A DNA stretch of 64,000 bases. It comes from Nocardiopsis sp. FR4 (GTDB lineage: Bacteria > Actinomycetota > Actinomycetes > Streptosporangiales > Streptosporangiaceae). The DNA lies in the NCBI RefSeq assembly GCF_009830945.1, contig NZ_ML776454.1, positions 187,240-251,239 on the forward strand, in the 5' to 3' direction. Under the pieces are notes generated by a model. That model worked only from the letters and a program-made list of their open reading frames with translations. It was not told the DNA's origin and did not search any database. Every line of letters begins with the position of its first letter. Positions within the stretch are counted from its first letter, which is position 1. The position numbers and the translations under genes are program-made. This document shows positions 52,896 to 61,165 of this stretch, one piece after another.

Positions 52896-53405
52896 TCAGA
52901 CGACGGTCAGGTGGTAGGTGGTGTCCACCCAGAAGCCCTCACCGGTGTCCGCCTTGATCTCGAGCACGTATCCGCCGGGGACCAGGGGGGCGATCGCGCC
53001 CCACAGCCCCCAACTGTGCCGGCGGACCCACAGAGGGCTGCGGAAGACGCCGCGGAACTCCTCCAACGGCAGGGGAACGCCGTTGAGGTGCGCGTCGGCG
53101 CGCGCGACCGGCATGGCCATCGGCTCCTTGGAGTACCTGAGGGAGTGCTGGACGTTGAGCACGGGGAAGAACAGGGGGCGCCCCGCGGGCACCTCGCACC
53201 GGCGGACGACCCTGCCCCCGTAGGTACCGGCGAGGAACCACAGGTCCTCCGGCTGGTTGCAGGCCGCGTGCTGGCCGGTGACGTCCTCGACCGGATCGCG
53301 CCCCTCCGGCGCCGACCACACCCACTTCCACCAACGGGCCGAGAGCTCACCGCCCTCGCGGACACCGATCCGCCACGCCCCGTCATCCGGTACGACCTCG
53401 CCCAT
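52896..53405 (-). CDS. Conserved hypothetical protein (WW-WFLAG-LFFP family)
   Basis: 169 residues, ATG 53405. I cannot assign a function. Visible features: [12 protein letters not shown], then [22 protein letters not shown] and RPLFFPVLN, followed by a beta-rich C-terminal half ending in YHLTVV. Proteins with this spaced Trp/Cys pattern occur in scattered bacteria, many with signal peptides; this one has none. It separates ruvC from yebC, genes that are adjacent in Streptomyces as I recall. Two Cys could form a disulfide or bind metal. Confidence 0.7.
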   Translation of the reverse strand: MGEVVPDDGAWRIGVREGGELSARWWKWVWSAPEGRDPVEDVTGQHAACNQPEDLWFLAGTYGGRVVRRCEVPAGRPLFFPVLNVQHSLRYSKEPMAMPVARADAHLNGVPLPLEEFRGVFRSPLWVRRHSWGLWGAIAPLVPGGYVLEIKADTGEGFWVDTTYHLTVV

Positions 53406-53602
53406 GGCACCTCTCTCGTGTCCGACCGCCCGCCGCGGACGCCCTTGTCGGGCGGATGGTACCGGTATCGGCAGGCGCGCCGCCCCCCGGCCCCGGGGCC
53501 GGGTCGGAGCGGCGCCCCTCCCGGCGGGACCGCGGTGCGCCTCCGCCCCACCGGGCAACCGCCGCCCTCGACACGGCGGGGTGGCGGCGGCAGGGCCCGG
53601 GA

Positions 53603-53645
53603 ACGCCTGTGGCCGCGCTCCCGGAAGGGGCGCGGCCACAGGCGT
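53603..53645 (-). terminator. Strong terminator of the pdxS-pdxT-yebC operon
   Basis: Perfect 16-base arms (53603-53618 and 53630-53645), with further G-T and G-C pairs toward the loop, begin 13 bases after the yebC stop on the minus strand. Confidence 0.85.
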
Positions 53646-53658
53646 CGGGGTGCGGGGG

Positions 53659-54408
53659 TCAGCTGATCTCGGCCATGACCTCGTCGGGGATGTCGGCGTT
53701 GGTGTAGACGTTCTGCACGTCGTCGGAGTCCTCCAGCGCGTCGACCACCCGCATGACCTTCTTGGCGGTGTCGGCGTCCACGGGGACCTCCATGGTGGGC
53801 AGCCAGCTGGAGTCGGCCGACTCGTAGTCGATGCCCGCCTCCTGCAGCGCGGTGCGCACCGGGACCAGGTCGGTGGCCTCGCAGACGATCTCGAAGGCAT
53901 CGCCCAGGTCCTCGACCTCCTCCGCGCCGGCCTCCAGGACCGCCAGGGTCACCTCGTCCTCGGTGGTGCCCTCCTTGGGCACGATCACGACGCCCTTGCG
54001 GTTGAACAGGTAGGACACCGAGCCGGCGTCGGCCATGTTGCCGCCGTTGCGGGTCACCGCCACGCGCACCTCGGAGGCGGCGCGGTTGCGGTTGTCGGTC
54101 AGGCACTCCACGAGCAGCGCCACGCCGCCGGGGGCGTAGCCCTCGTACATGATGGTCTGCCACTCCGCGCCGCCGGCCTCCTCACCGGAGCCGCGCTTGC
54201 GGGCGCGCTCGATGTTGTCGAGCGGCACCGAACTCTTGCGCGCCTTCTGGATGGCGTCGTAGAGCGTCGGGTTCCCGTCGGGGTCCCCACCACCGGTACG
54301 CGCGGCCACCTCGATGTTCTTGATCAGCTTGGCGAAGAGCTTGCCGCGCTTGGCATCGATGACGGCTTTCTTGTGCTTGGTGGTGGCCCACTTTGAGTGG
54401 CCGCTCAT
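53659..54408 (-). CDS. YebC/PmpR-family protein
   Basis: 249 residues. [24 protein letters not shown] is the family signature, and the three-domain layout is complete. YebC proteins were named as DNA-binding regulators; recent work on the family also links them to translation of proline-rich stretches. ATG 54408 overlaps the pdxT stop (ATGA), so it is coupled to the PLP genes. It lies upstream of ruvCAB as in most bacteria. Confidence 0.95.
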   Translation of the reverse strand: MSGHSKWATTKHKKAVIDAKRGKLFAKLIKNIEVAARTGGGDPDGNPTLYDAIQKARKSSVPLDNIERARKRGSGEEAGGAEWQTIMYEGYAPGGVALLVECLTDNRNRAASEVRVAVTRNGGNMADAGSVSYLFNRKGVVIVPKEGTTEDEVTLAVLEAGAEEVEDLGDAFEIVCEATDLVPVRTALQEAGIDYESADSSWLPTMEVPVDADTAKKVMRVVDALEDSDDVQNVYTNADIPDEVMAEIS

Positions 54409-55013
54409 GAATGTCCTTTCACGATGTCGACGAAGAGGCGGTGGATGCGCGTGTCGCCGGTCAGTTCGGGATGGAAGGACGTGGCCATCAGGCCGCCCTG
54501 CCGTACGGCGACGATCCTACCGGCCTCGTCGGGGCCCGGGACTTCGCCGAGGACGGTGACCGCGGGACCCACCGACTCCACCCAGGGGGCGCGGATGAAC
54601 ACCGCGTCGAAGGGGTCGCCCTCCAGGCCGTCGACGTGCACGGGCGCCTCGAAGGACTCGGTCTGGCGTCCGAACGCGTTGCGGCGCACCGTCATGTCGA
54701 TTCCGCCGACGGTCTGCTGGCCGGCGGTCCCGCCCAGGAGGCGGTCGGCGAGCATGATCATCCCGGCGCACGTGCCGTAGGCGGGCATCCCGGCCTCGAC
54801 GCGTTTGCGCAGCGGCTCCAGCAGGCCGTACCGGACGGCGAGCTTGGACATGGTGGTGGACTCCCCGCCGGGCAGGACCAAACCGTCCAGGGTGTCGAGC
54901 TGGTCGGGGGAGAGCACCTTGACGGTGTGCACGTCCAGGCTGTCCAGGACGCGCAGGTGCTCGGCGACGTCGCCCTGGAGGGCGAGGACGCCGATGGTGG
55001 GTTTGGCGGTCAC
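54405..55013 (-). CDS. pdxT: Pyridoxal 5'-phosphate synthase, glutaminase subunit PdxT
   Basis: 202 residues from GTG 55013 (GAGG six bases upstream; GTG 55025 is less likely). Class I glutamine amidotransferase: GGESTTMSK, the catalytic Cys in GTCAGMIML and the His-Glu pair in [10 protein letters not shown]. Passes ammonia to PdxS. A strong hairpin lies between pdxS and this gene. Confidence 0.95.
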   Translation of the reverse strand: MTAKPTIGVLALQGDVAEHLRVLDSLDVHTVKVLSPDQLDTLDGLVLPGGESTTMSKLAVRYGLLEPLRKRVEAGMPAYGTCAGMIMLADRLLGGTAGQQTVGGIDMTVRRNAFGRQTESFEAPVHVDGLEGDPFDAVFIRAPWVESVGPAVTVLGEVPGPDEAGRIVAVRQGGLMATSFHPELTGDTRIHRLFVDIVKGHS

Positions 55014-55039
55014 GAACGGCCTCACTCGTTGTACTCGGG

Positions 55040-55071
55040 GCGGGCGGCGGAACCGGGGTTCCGCCGCCCGC
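55040..55071 (-). promoter_or_regulatory. Intercistronic hairpin between pdxS and pdxT
   Basis: A 15-base perfect inverted repeat with a two-base centre (55040-55071) lies 56 bases after the pdxS stop and 27 bases before the pdxT start on the minus strand. It resembles a terminator without a T tract and may lower read-through or protect the upstream message. Confidence 0.6.
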
Positions 55072-55127
55072 GGACCTGGCCGCCGCGCGGCGTCCGAGGG
55101 GGCGCCGTCCGGCGGGGGGACGCGGCC

Positions 55128-56033
55128 CTACCAGCCGCGGCCCGCGTAGCGCTGGGAGTCCGACAGCTCGTCCAGGTTGATGCCGACCATGGCCTCGCCC
55201 AGGCCGCGGGACACGCGCGCGATGACGGCGGGGTCCTCGTAGTGCAGGGTGGCCTGCACGATGGCGTCGGCGCGCCTGGCCGGGTCACCGGACTTGAAGA
55301 TGCCCGAGCCCACGAACACGCTCTCGGCGCCGAGCTGGCGCATGAGCGCGGCGTCGGCCGGGGTGGCCACGCCTCCGGCGGAGAACAGCGGGACCGGGAG
55401 CTTGCCCAGTTCCGCGACCTCCTTGACGACCTCGAACGGGGCGCGCAGCTCCTTGGCCGCGCCGAACAGCTCGGCCTCGTCCAGCGTGCCCAGCCGCTTG
55501 ATCTCACCGCGGATGGAGCGCATGTGGCGGGTGGCCTCCACGACGTTGCCGGTACCGGCCTCGCCCTTGGAGCGGATCATGGCCGCGCCCTCGGCGATGC
55601 GGCGCAGCGCCTCGCCCAGGTTGGTGGCACCGCACACGAACGGGACGGTGAACGCCCACTTGTCGATGTGGTAGGCCTCGTCGGCCGGGGTGAGGACCTC
55701 GGACTCGTCGATGAAGTCGACGCCGAGGGACTCCAGGACCTGGGCCTCCACGAAGTGGCCGATGCGGACCTTGGCCATGACCGGGATGGAGACGGCCTCG
55801 ATGATGCCGTCGATCATGTCGGGGTCGGACATGCGGGCGACGCCGCCGTCCTTGCGGATGTCCGCGGGGACGCGCTCCAGGGCCATGACAGCGACGGCAC
55901 CGGCGTCCTCGGCGATCTTGGCCTGCTCGGGGGTGACGACGTCCATGATGACGCCGTTCTTGAGCTGCTCGGCCATGCCGCGCTTGACACGCTCGGTACC
56001 GACGGCGTTGTCGGAGGTGTTCGTAGTGGCCAC
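55128..56033 (-). CDS. pdxS: Pyridoxal 5'-phosphate synthase subunit PdxS
   Basis: 301 residues, TIM barrel. Builds PLP from ribose 5-phosphate, glyceraldehyde 3-phosphate and ammonia. [16 protein letters not shown] with the catalytic Lys, [10 protein letters not shown] and [15 protein letters not shown] are conserved. GTG 56033. The 229-base gap upstream probably holds its promoter; no PLP-sensing regulator is nearby. Confidence 0.97.
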   Translation of the reverse strand: MATTNTSDNAVGTERVKRGMAEQLKNGVIMDVVTPEQAKIAEDAGAVAVMALERVPADIRKDGGVARMSDPDMIDGIIEAVSIPVMAKVRIGHFVEAQVLESLGVDFIDESEVLTPADEAYHIDKWAFTVPFVCGATNLGEALRRIAEGAAMIRSKGEAGTGNVVEATRHMRSIRGEIKRLGTLDEAELFGAAKELRAPFEVVKEVAELGKLPVPLFSAGGVATPADAALMRQLGAESVFVGSGIFKSGDPARRADAIVQATLHYEDPAVIARVSRGLGEAMVGINLDELSDSQRYAGRGW

Positions 56034-56262
56034 GGTTGTGGACTCCCGTTGTCTTGATTCTGCTGAGGGCTGCGGTTCCCGGGCGGCGCCGCGTTCTCCC
56101 GGCCGTGTCGGGCCGTGGGCGTCGCGGACGGCGGGTCGGCGGCCTCACGCGGAGGTACGCGGACACCGTCGGCGCCGCGCACCCTGGTCGACCAGCCTCC
56201 CATCCTACTTCCACCCCCTATCGGGGTTTTTGGCCAGATCGGTGTTTTCGCGGGCCCTCCCC

Positions 56263-56823
56263 TTACAGGGTGTCGGGTCCGACCGGCAGAAGCGGGAGGC
56301 GGGGCGGTTCGTCGTCGATCTCGAAGTAGTCCGGCAGCGGCGCCGTACCCGCCAGCCGGAACGTCCGCACCAGGACGGAGCGGCGTGCCCGGCGGGTGTC
56401 GGAGACGGCGGCGTTGTGGAACGTGCGGGCCATGTGGACGCCCTTGGCGGCGGCCTCCACCTCGGCCAACTGGGGCCGCAGCATCCCCCAACACCGGTCC
56501 TGGTCACGAAATTCCAGGCAGTCGCGCAGGGCCCGCGAGAGCGTGCTCTCGGCGAGGTCGCGCTCACCCGTGAGCGAGGCCTCGCCCGCGGTGCGGGCCG
56601 CGGCGGCCAGCGCGGCGGTGGCCTCGGTGCCGTCGGCGGCGGCCAGGGCGAGCGCGGCGGTGCGGCGCCGGGCCAGCGCGGCCTCCAGGGCGACGCGCGT
56701 GGTGTCGACCCGGTGGTGCACGCGGTGCAGCCGGGTGGCCCGCCAGGACAGGTAGAAGCCGAACAGCACCAGGGCCAGGAGGACCCCGGCGGCCAGGAGG
56801 GGGAAGAGGAGGTCGTCGGTCAG
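56263..56823 (-). CDS. Small membrane-anchored helical protein, possible CTG start
   Basis: About 186 residues if it starts at CTG 56823, or 168 from GTG 56769. From the CTG the first 27 residues (LTDDLLFPLLAAGVLLALVL then FGFYLSW) form a complete membrane helix; from the GTG the helix is cut in half. A frame stop lies just upstream, so no ATG or GTG is available further out. A long Ala/Arg-rich helix follows (RLHRVHHRVDTTRVALEAALARR), reminiscent of LemA-like proteins. Genes of this kind lie between pimA and pdxS in Streptomyces. Function unknown. Confidence 0.65.
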   Translation of the reverse strand: MTDDLLFPLLAAGVLLALVLFGFYLSWRATRLHRVHHRVDTTRVALEAALARRRTAALALAAADGTEATAALAAAARTAGEASLTGERDLAESTLSRALRDCLEFRDQDRCWGMLRPQLAEVEAAAKGVHMARTFHNAAVSDTRRARRSVLVRTFRLAGTAPLPDYFEIDDEPPRLPLLPVGPDTL

Positions 56824-56891
56824 GGCAGCTCACTCCGTTCGCGGCGAGGGGGCGTTCCCGGGGCGTGCTCGGCGGAGGCCGCGGCGGCTGT

Positions 56892-58085
56892 TCACCGCGT
56901 CTCCCGGCGCAGCAGGGCGGTGGCGCGCGGACCGGTGTCCAGGCGCACCCCGCCCGGCTCGCCCCGTCCGGCGCCGCCCCGCGTCAGGACGGTCTGGTAC
57001 ACGTGGGCGACGTCGGCGGCGACGGTCTCCCAGTCGTAGGCGTGCACGGCGCGGCGTGCGGCCCGGGACAGCTCGGCCCGCCGCCCGGGGTCGTCCAGCA
57101 GCGCCCCGGCGCGCTCGGCCAGGTGGGCGGGGTCGCCCGTGGTGAACAGCTCCCCGGCCGCCCCCCGGTCCAGGACCGCGGAGAAGGCCGGGATGTCACT
57201 GGCCACGATGGCCGCCCCGGCGGCCATGGCCTCGGTCAGGACGATCCCGAAGCTCTCCCCGCCCAGGTTGGGCGCGCAGAACACGTCGGCGGAGTGGTAG
57301 GCGCGCACCTTGTCGGCGTCGTCCAGGCGGCCCAGCGGCACGACGCGTTCGCGCAGGTGCTCGGGGACGGCCGCCATGGCCGCCGCGGGGTCTCCGGGTC
57401 CCGCGACCAGCAGGCGCAGGGAGGGCCGGGCGGGGGCCATCAGAGTGAAGGCCTCCAGCAGGACGGACAGTCCCTTGCGGGGCTCGTCCAGACGGCCCAG
57501 GAAGCCGATCGAGCCGCCCGGTCCCGGCCAGCCCGGCAGCGGTTCGGCGGAGGCGAACCTGCGCACCGCCACCCCGTTGGGGATGAGCACGGCGTCGCCG
57601 CCCAGGTGTTCGACGAGGGTGCGCCGGGCCGCCTCGGACACGGCGATGCGCCCGTTGATCTTCTCCATCGCCGAGCGCAGGGCCGCGGAGCTGACCGCCA
57701 TGGCCCGCGAGCGGGGGTTGGAGGTGTGGAAGGTGGCCACCAGCGGCCCTTCCGCGGCCCAGCACGCCAGCAGCGAGACGCTGGGCGCGAAGGGCTCGTG
57801 GATGTGCAGGACGTCGAAGTCGCCCTCGGAGATCCACCGGCGCACCCGCGCGGCGGTCCTGGGACCGAAACTGAGCCGGGCCACCGAACCGTTGTAGGGC
57901 ACCGGCACCGGCCTGCCCGCGGGAACCAGGTAGCCGGGCGTGCGGACACCGTCGGCTCCGCCGACCGGTGCCAGGACCGACACCTCGTGTCCCATGCCCA
58001 GGAGCGCCTCGGCGAGGTCTCCGATGTGCTGCTGCACGCCGCCGGGCACGTCCCAGGCGTAGGGGCAGACCAGACCGACACGCAT
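56892..58085 (-). CDS. pimA: Phosphatidylinositol mannosyltransferase PimA-like (GT4)
   Basis: 397 residues, GT-B fold. VGLVCPYAWDVPGGVQQHIGDLAEAL and the C-terminal SFGIVLTEAMAAGAAIVASD with the EX7E-type GDP-mannose site match PimA, which adds the first mannose to phosphatidylinositol at the inner membrane face. ATG 58085, eight bases after the patA stop. The pgsA-patA-pimA order supports the call strongly. Confidence 0.92.
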   Translation of the reverse strand: MRVGLVCPYAWDVPGGVQQHIGDLAEALLGMGHEVSVLAPVGGADGVRTPGYLVPAGRPVPVPYNGSVARLSFGPRTAARVRRWISEGDFDVLHIHEPFAPSVSLLACWAAEGPLVATFHTSNPRSRAMAVSSAALRSAMEKINGRIAVSEAARRTLVEHLGGDAVLIPNGVAVRRFASAEPLPGWPGPGGSIGFLGRLDEPRKGLSVLLEAFTLMAPARPSLRLLVAGPGDPAAAMAAVPEHLRERVVPLGRLDDADKVRAYHSADVFCAPNLGGESFGIVLTEAMAAGAAIVASDIPAFSAVLDRGAAGELFTTGDPAHLAERAGALLDDPGRRAELSRAARRAVHAYDWETVAADVAHVYQTVLTRGGAGRGEPGGVRLDTGPRATALLRRETR

Positions 58086-58093
58086 GCGCAGGG

Positions 58094-59113
58094 TCACCCG
58101 TTCCGTTCGTCGTGTTCGCGGGGGCTCGTCGCCGTACTCCTGGGGTCTCCTACCCCGTCCGCCGCGAACATGCCTTTCCCGGCGGACCGGGCGGGGGGCG
58201 CGGGGTCGGCCCGCCCGGGCGCGGGACGGGCGTGGTCGGCGCTGAACACCGGCTGGAGCATGTGCCAGTCCTCGGGGTGCTCGGCGATCGCCCCCTCGAA
58301 GACCCGGAGCAGCTCCTGGGTGGTGGCCCGGATGCGCTCGCCGCGGGTGGCCCCCGGGGCGACGGGGACCTCGTCGTGGACGCGGATGTTCCAGTGGGGG
58401 CCGTCGTACCACAGCGACACCGGCATCAGGGCGGCCCCGGTGTTCAGGGCCAGGGCCGCGGGCCCGGAGGGCACGCGCGCCGCCTCCCCGAAGAAGTCCA
58501 CCTCCAGGCCGTTGCCGCCGATGTCGCGGTCGGCGAGCAGACACACGAGCCCTCCCGCGCGCAGCCGCCGGGACAGCGTGCCCACGGTGTTGGCCGCACC
58601 CCCGGTCAGCGGCAGGACCTCCATGCCCAGGGACTCCCGGTAGGCGGTGAACCGCCGGTACAGGCTCTCGGGGCGCAACCGCTGGGCGACCGTGGTCAGG
58701 GGGGTGCCCCGGAGGGTGATCCAGGCGCCGGCGTGGTCCCAGTTGCCCATGTGCGGCAGGGCGGCCACCACGCCGCGGCCGGACCGGACGTGCTCCTCCA
58801 GTACCTCGATGCCCGTGGCGCGGGTGGCGCCGAGGATGCGCTCCCTGCCCATGGCGGGCAGGCGGAACATCTCGTAGTAGTAGCGCATGTAGGAGCGCAT
58901 CCCCGCGCGGGAGAGCGCGCGCAGCTGGGCGTCGGTGGCCCCGGGGCCCACCAGGCGGCGCAGGTTGCGCTCCAGGCCGCGGGTGCCCTCGTCGTGCGCG
59001 CGCCAGGCGCGGTCGGCCAGGCGTTGGAACGCCGCCCGGCCCACGCTCTCGGGCGCCCGTCGGACCAGGGTCCACCCGGCCGAGTAGGCCAGGTCGGCCA
59101 TGCGTTCGTCCAC
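58094..59113 (-). CDS. patA: Phosphatidylinositol mannoside acyltransferase PatA-like
   Basis: 339 residues. The HxxxxD motif of LpxL/HtrB-type acyltransferases is HMGNWD, and DRDIGGNGLEVDFFG is conserved. Acylates the mannose of PIM1/PIM2. GTG 59113 has GAGAGAGG seven bases upstream; ATG 59101 is an alternative. A proline- and Arg-rich tail of about 45 residues is added at the C-terminus. Confidence 0.9.
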   Translation of the reverse strand: MDERMADLAYSAGWTLVRRAPESVGRAAFQRLADRAWRAHDEGTRGLERNLRRLVGPGATDAQLRALSRAGMRSYMRYYYEMFRLPAMGRERILGATRATGIEVLEEHVRSGRGVVAALPHMGNWDHAGAWITLRGTPLTTVAQRLRPESLYRRFTAYRESLGMEVLPLTGGAANTVGTLSRRLRAGGLVCLLADRDIGGNGLEVDFFGEAARVPSGPAALALNTGAALMPVSLWYDGPHWNIRVHDEVPVAPGATRGERIRATTQELLRVFEGAIAEHPEDWHMLQPVFSADHARPAPGRADPAPPARSAGKGMFAADGVGDPRSTATSPREHDERNG

Positions 59114-59139
59114 GTCGTCGCCTCTCTCCCCTCTCCCGG

Positions 59140-59796
59140 TCAGGCCCCGCCGCTGGGGCCGTTGGCCTCGGCGCCGCCGTCCGCGTCGGCGAAGCCGGGG
59201 TCGTTGAGGCGGGCCCGGGTCTCCAGCAGGCGCTGCAGGATGGTGATCAGGCTCATCCCGGCGAGCAGCCACAGGCCGCCGGCCAGGACGTAGGGCACGC
59301 CCAGCTCGCTCAGGCCCACGGCGACCAGGACGATGACCAGGCGCTCGGTGCGCTCGGCGACGCCGACGTCGCAGTTGACCCCCAGTCCCTCGGCTCGGGC
59401 CTTGATGTAGGACACCATGAAGCCGCTGATGAGGCAGAAGAGGGTGAGCCCGGCCAGCAGGGGGTCCTCTCCCCCGTCGATGAACCACCACATGAGCCCG
59501 GCGAGGATGGCCGCGTCGGCGATCCGGTCCAGGCTGGAGTCGAGGAAGGCGCCGAACGCGCTGGCGCTGTCGTTGGCCCGGGCCACGGCGCCGTCGAGCA
59601 TGTCGAAGAGCGCGAAGACCGTGATGATCACCGAGCCCGCGTACAGCTGTCCGCGCGGATAGAAGTAGAGGGCGCTGACGATGACACCGACGGCGCCGAC
59701 GATGGTGACGATGTTCGGCGTGATGCCGATCCGGGCCAGGCTCCGGCCGAGCGGAGCGGTGACCCGGGAGGTCATGGGGCGAAGGATTCTCAGCAT
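59140..59796 (-). CDS. pgsA: Phosphatidylinositol phosphate synthase (CDP-alcohol phosphatidyltransferase)
   Basis: 218 residues with about five or six membrane helices. The CDP-alcohol motif DGxxAR(x8)Gxxx D(x3)D is visible in DMLDGAVARAND and GAFLDSSLDRIAD. In this context it makes phosphatidylinositol phosphate from CDP-diacylglycerol and inositol phosphate. ATG 59796, ATG 59775 is possible. First gene of the PIM cluster. Confidence 0.92.
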   Translation of the reverse strand: MLRILRPMTSRVTAPLGRSLARIGITPNIVTIVGAVGVIVSALYFYPRGQLYAGSVIITVFALFDMLDGAVARANDSASAFGAFLDSSLDRIADAAILAGLMWWFIDGGEDPLLAGLTLFCLISGFMVSYIKARAEGLGVNCDVGVAERTERLVIVLVAVGLSELGVPYVLAGGLWLLAGMSLITILQRLLETRARLNDPGFADADGGAEANGPSGGA

Positions 59797-59930
59797 GGCT
59801 TCTTGCGATCGTAGGGCGGGAGGGGTAGTGGGGGTGGGAGCCGCACCGCCGGGACGGTGCGCCGTCCGCGGGGCGGCCGGGGCGCGCCGGACGAGGGGCG
59901 GGGCGGTGTGCCCGGCGGCCGGGGGAGGCG

Positions 59931-60506
59931 TCAGTCGCCGGGCCAGCTCTCGGCCAGTCTGGCCCTGGTCTGCTCCAACATCTCGGGCAGGACCTTGGTC
60001 TGGCCGATCACGGGCATGAAGTTGGCGTCGCCGCCCCAGCGGGGAACGATGTGCTGGTGCAGGTGGGCGGCGACACCCGCGCCCGCCACGTTACCGAGGT
60101 TCATGCCGACGTTGAAGCCGTGCGGCCGGTAGGCGGTGTTCAGGGCGTGGATGCCCGCCCGGGTGAGCGCGGCCACCTCGGCGGTCTCGTCCTCGTCCAG
60201 TGCGGTGTAGTCGGCGACGTGGCGGTAGGGGCACACCATGAGGTGGCCGCTGTTGTAGGGGTAGAGGTTGAGGACCGCGTAGGCCCACTTGCCGCGGTGG
60301 ACCACCAGGCCCTCGGGGTCGGGCAGGCCGGGGGCCCGGCAGAAGGGGCAGCCGTCCTCGGGGCGCGTGCCGGTGGGTTTGTTCTCACCCTTGATGTAGG
60401 CCATGCGGTGCGGCGTCCACAGCCGCTCCCAGCCGTCGGGGCCGCCCGCCCCCGCGCCGGGAGGGGCTCCGGGGCCGTTTCCGTGCTCGTTGTCGGCACC
60501 GCTCAT
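59931..60506 (-). CDS. HIT-family hydrolase or nucleotidyltransferase
   Basis: 191 residues. CPFC zinc-type pair near residue 53, NLYPYNSGHLMVCPYRHV, and the histidine triad HLHQHIVPRW. The family acts on dinucleoside polyphosphates or AMP-lysine type substrates. It leads the pgsA-patA-pimA run, as in other actinomycetes; thrS, which I recall further upstream there, is not in the window. ATG 60506, divergent from the GNAT gene by 157 bases. Confidence 0.9.
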   Translation of the reverse strand: MSGADNEHGNGPGAPPGAGAGGPDGWERLWTPHRMAYIKGENKPTGTRPEDGCPFCRAPGLPDPEGLVVHRGKWAYAVLNLYPYNSGHLMVCPYRHVADYTALDEDETAEVAALTRAGIHALNTAYRPHGFNVGMNLGNVAGAGVAAHLHQHIVPRWGGDANFMPVIGQTKVLPEMLEQTRARLAESWPGD

Positions 60507-60663
60507 GGCTCGTCCGTTTCGTCGCCTGTCCGTACTTGTGTGGCGCTCCCAGCATAGAAGCGCGGGGGTGGCGCGCGCGGGGGCGGCGCGGCCTGTGGAC
60601 AGCCGCACGCACCCCCTCCCCGGCACGGCGCCCCCACGGTCGGTCCTTCTAGGATCACCGGCC

Positions 60664-61119
60664 ATGGCCACTCTCTCCCCCGCCGCCGAGGCGGACCACG
60701 AGGCGCTGTCGGCGTTCCTGGGCGAGGTCGACCTGACCCTGAGCGGTCTCGACTCCCCGTCGGTGCGGCTGTGGGTCCAGCGGGACCCCGACGGTCGCAT
60801 CCGCGGCACCACCGGCTTCGAGCTGAGCGCCGACGGCCGCGACGCCCTGATCCGCAGCGTGGCCGTGCGGCCGGACCGGCGCGGAGCGGGCGCCGGGTCC
60901 GCCCTGGCCCGGTACGCCCTCGATCGGGCCGCCGCGCACGGCGCCCGGCGGGCGTGGCTGTTCAGCCGCCGCTCCGGCCCCTTCTGGCGCGGGCTCGGCT
61001 TCACCTCGGCCGACCGCCGTGAACTGGCCCGCAGGCTCGCCGACACGCACCAGGTGCGCCTGTTCACCGAAACGGGCCAGCTCGACCGCGAGGTCGCCTG
61101 GAGCCGACCGCTGCCCTGA
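60664..61119 (+). CDS. GNAT-family N-acetyltransferase
   Basis: 151 residues. The acetyl-CoA loop reads RSVAVRPDRRGAGAGSALARYAL, and GARRAWLFSRRSGPFWRGLGF completes the fold. ArsN-like enzymes have a similar length and LF...A..F..GF pattern, so a small-molecule target is possible. ATG 60664. Convergent with the DUF885 gene. Confidence 0.85.
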   Translation: MATLSPAAEADHEALSAFLGEVDLTLSGLDSPSVRLWVQRDPDGRIRGTTGFELSADGRDALIRSVAVRPDRRGAGAGSALARYALDRAAAHGARRAWLFSRRSGPFWRGLGFTSADRRELARRLADTHQVRLFTETGQLDREVAWSRPLP

Positions 61120-61140
61120 GCGGCCCGCCCCTCCGGGCGG

Positions 61141-61165
61141 GGCCCCGGAATCCCCTCCCGGGGCC
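61141..61165. terminator. Hairpin between GNAT and DUF885 genes
   Basis: Eight-base arms GGCCCCGG (61141-61148) and CCGGGGCC (61158-61165) in a 46-base convergent gap. Confidence 0.5.

Noticed and set aside
56216-56233. CCCC-loop-GGGG followed by TTTTT on the plus strand, looking like an intrinsic terminator
   Set aside because: The stem is only four base pairs and no plus-strand gene ends there; it lies upstream of pdxS, which runs the other way.
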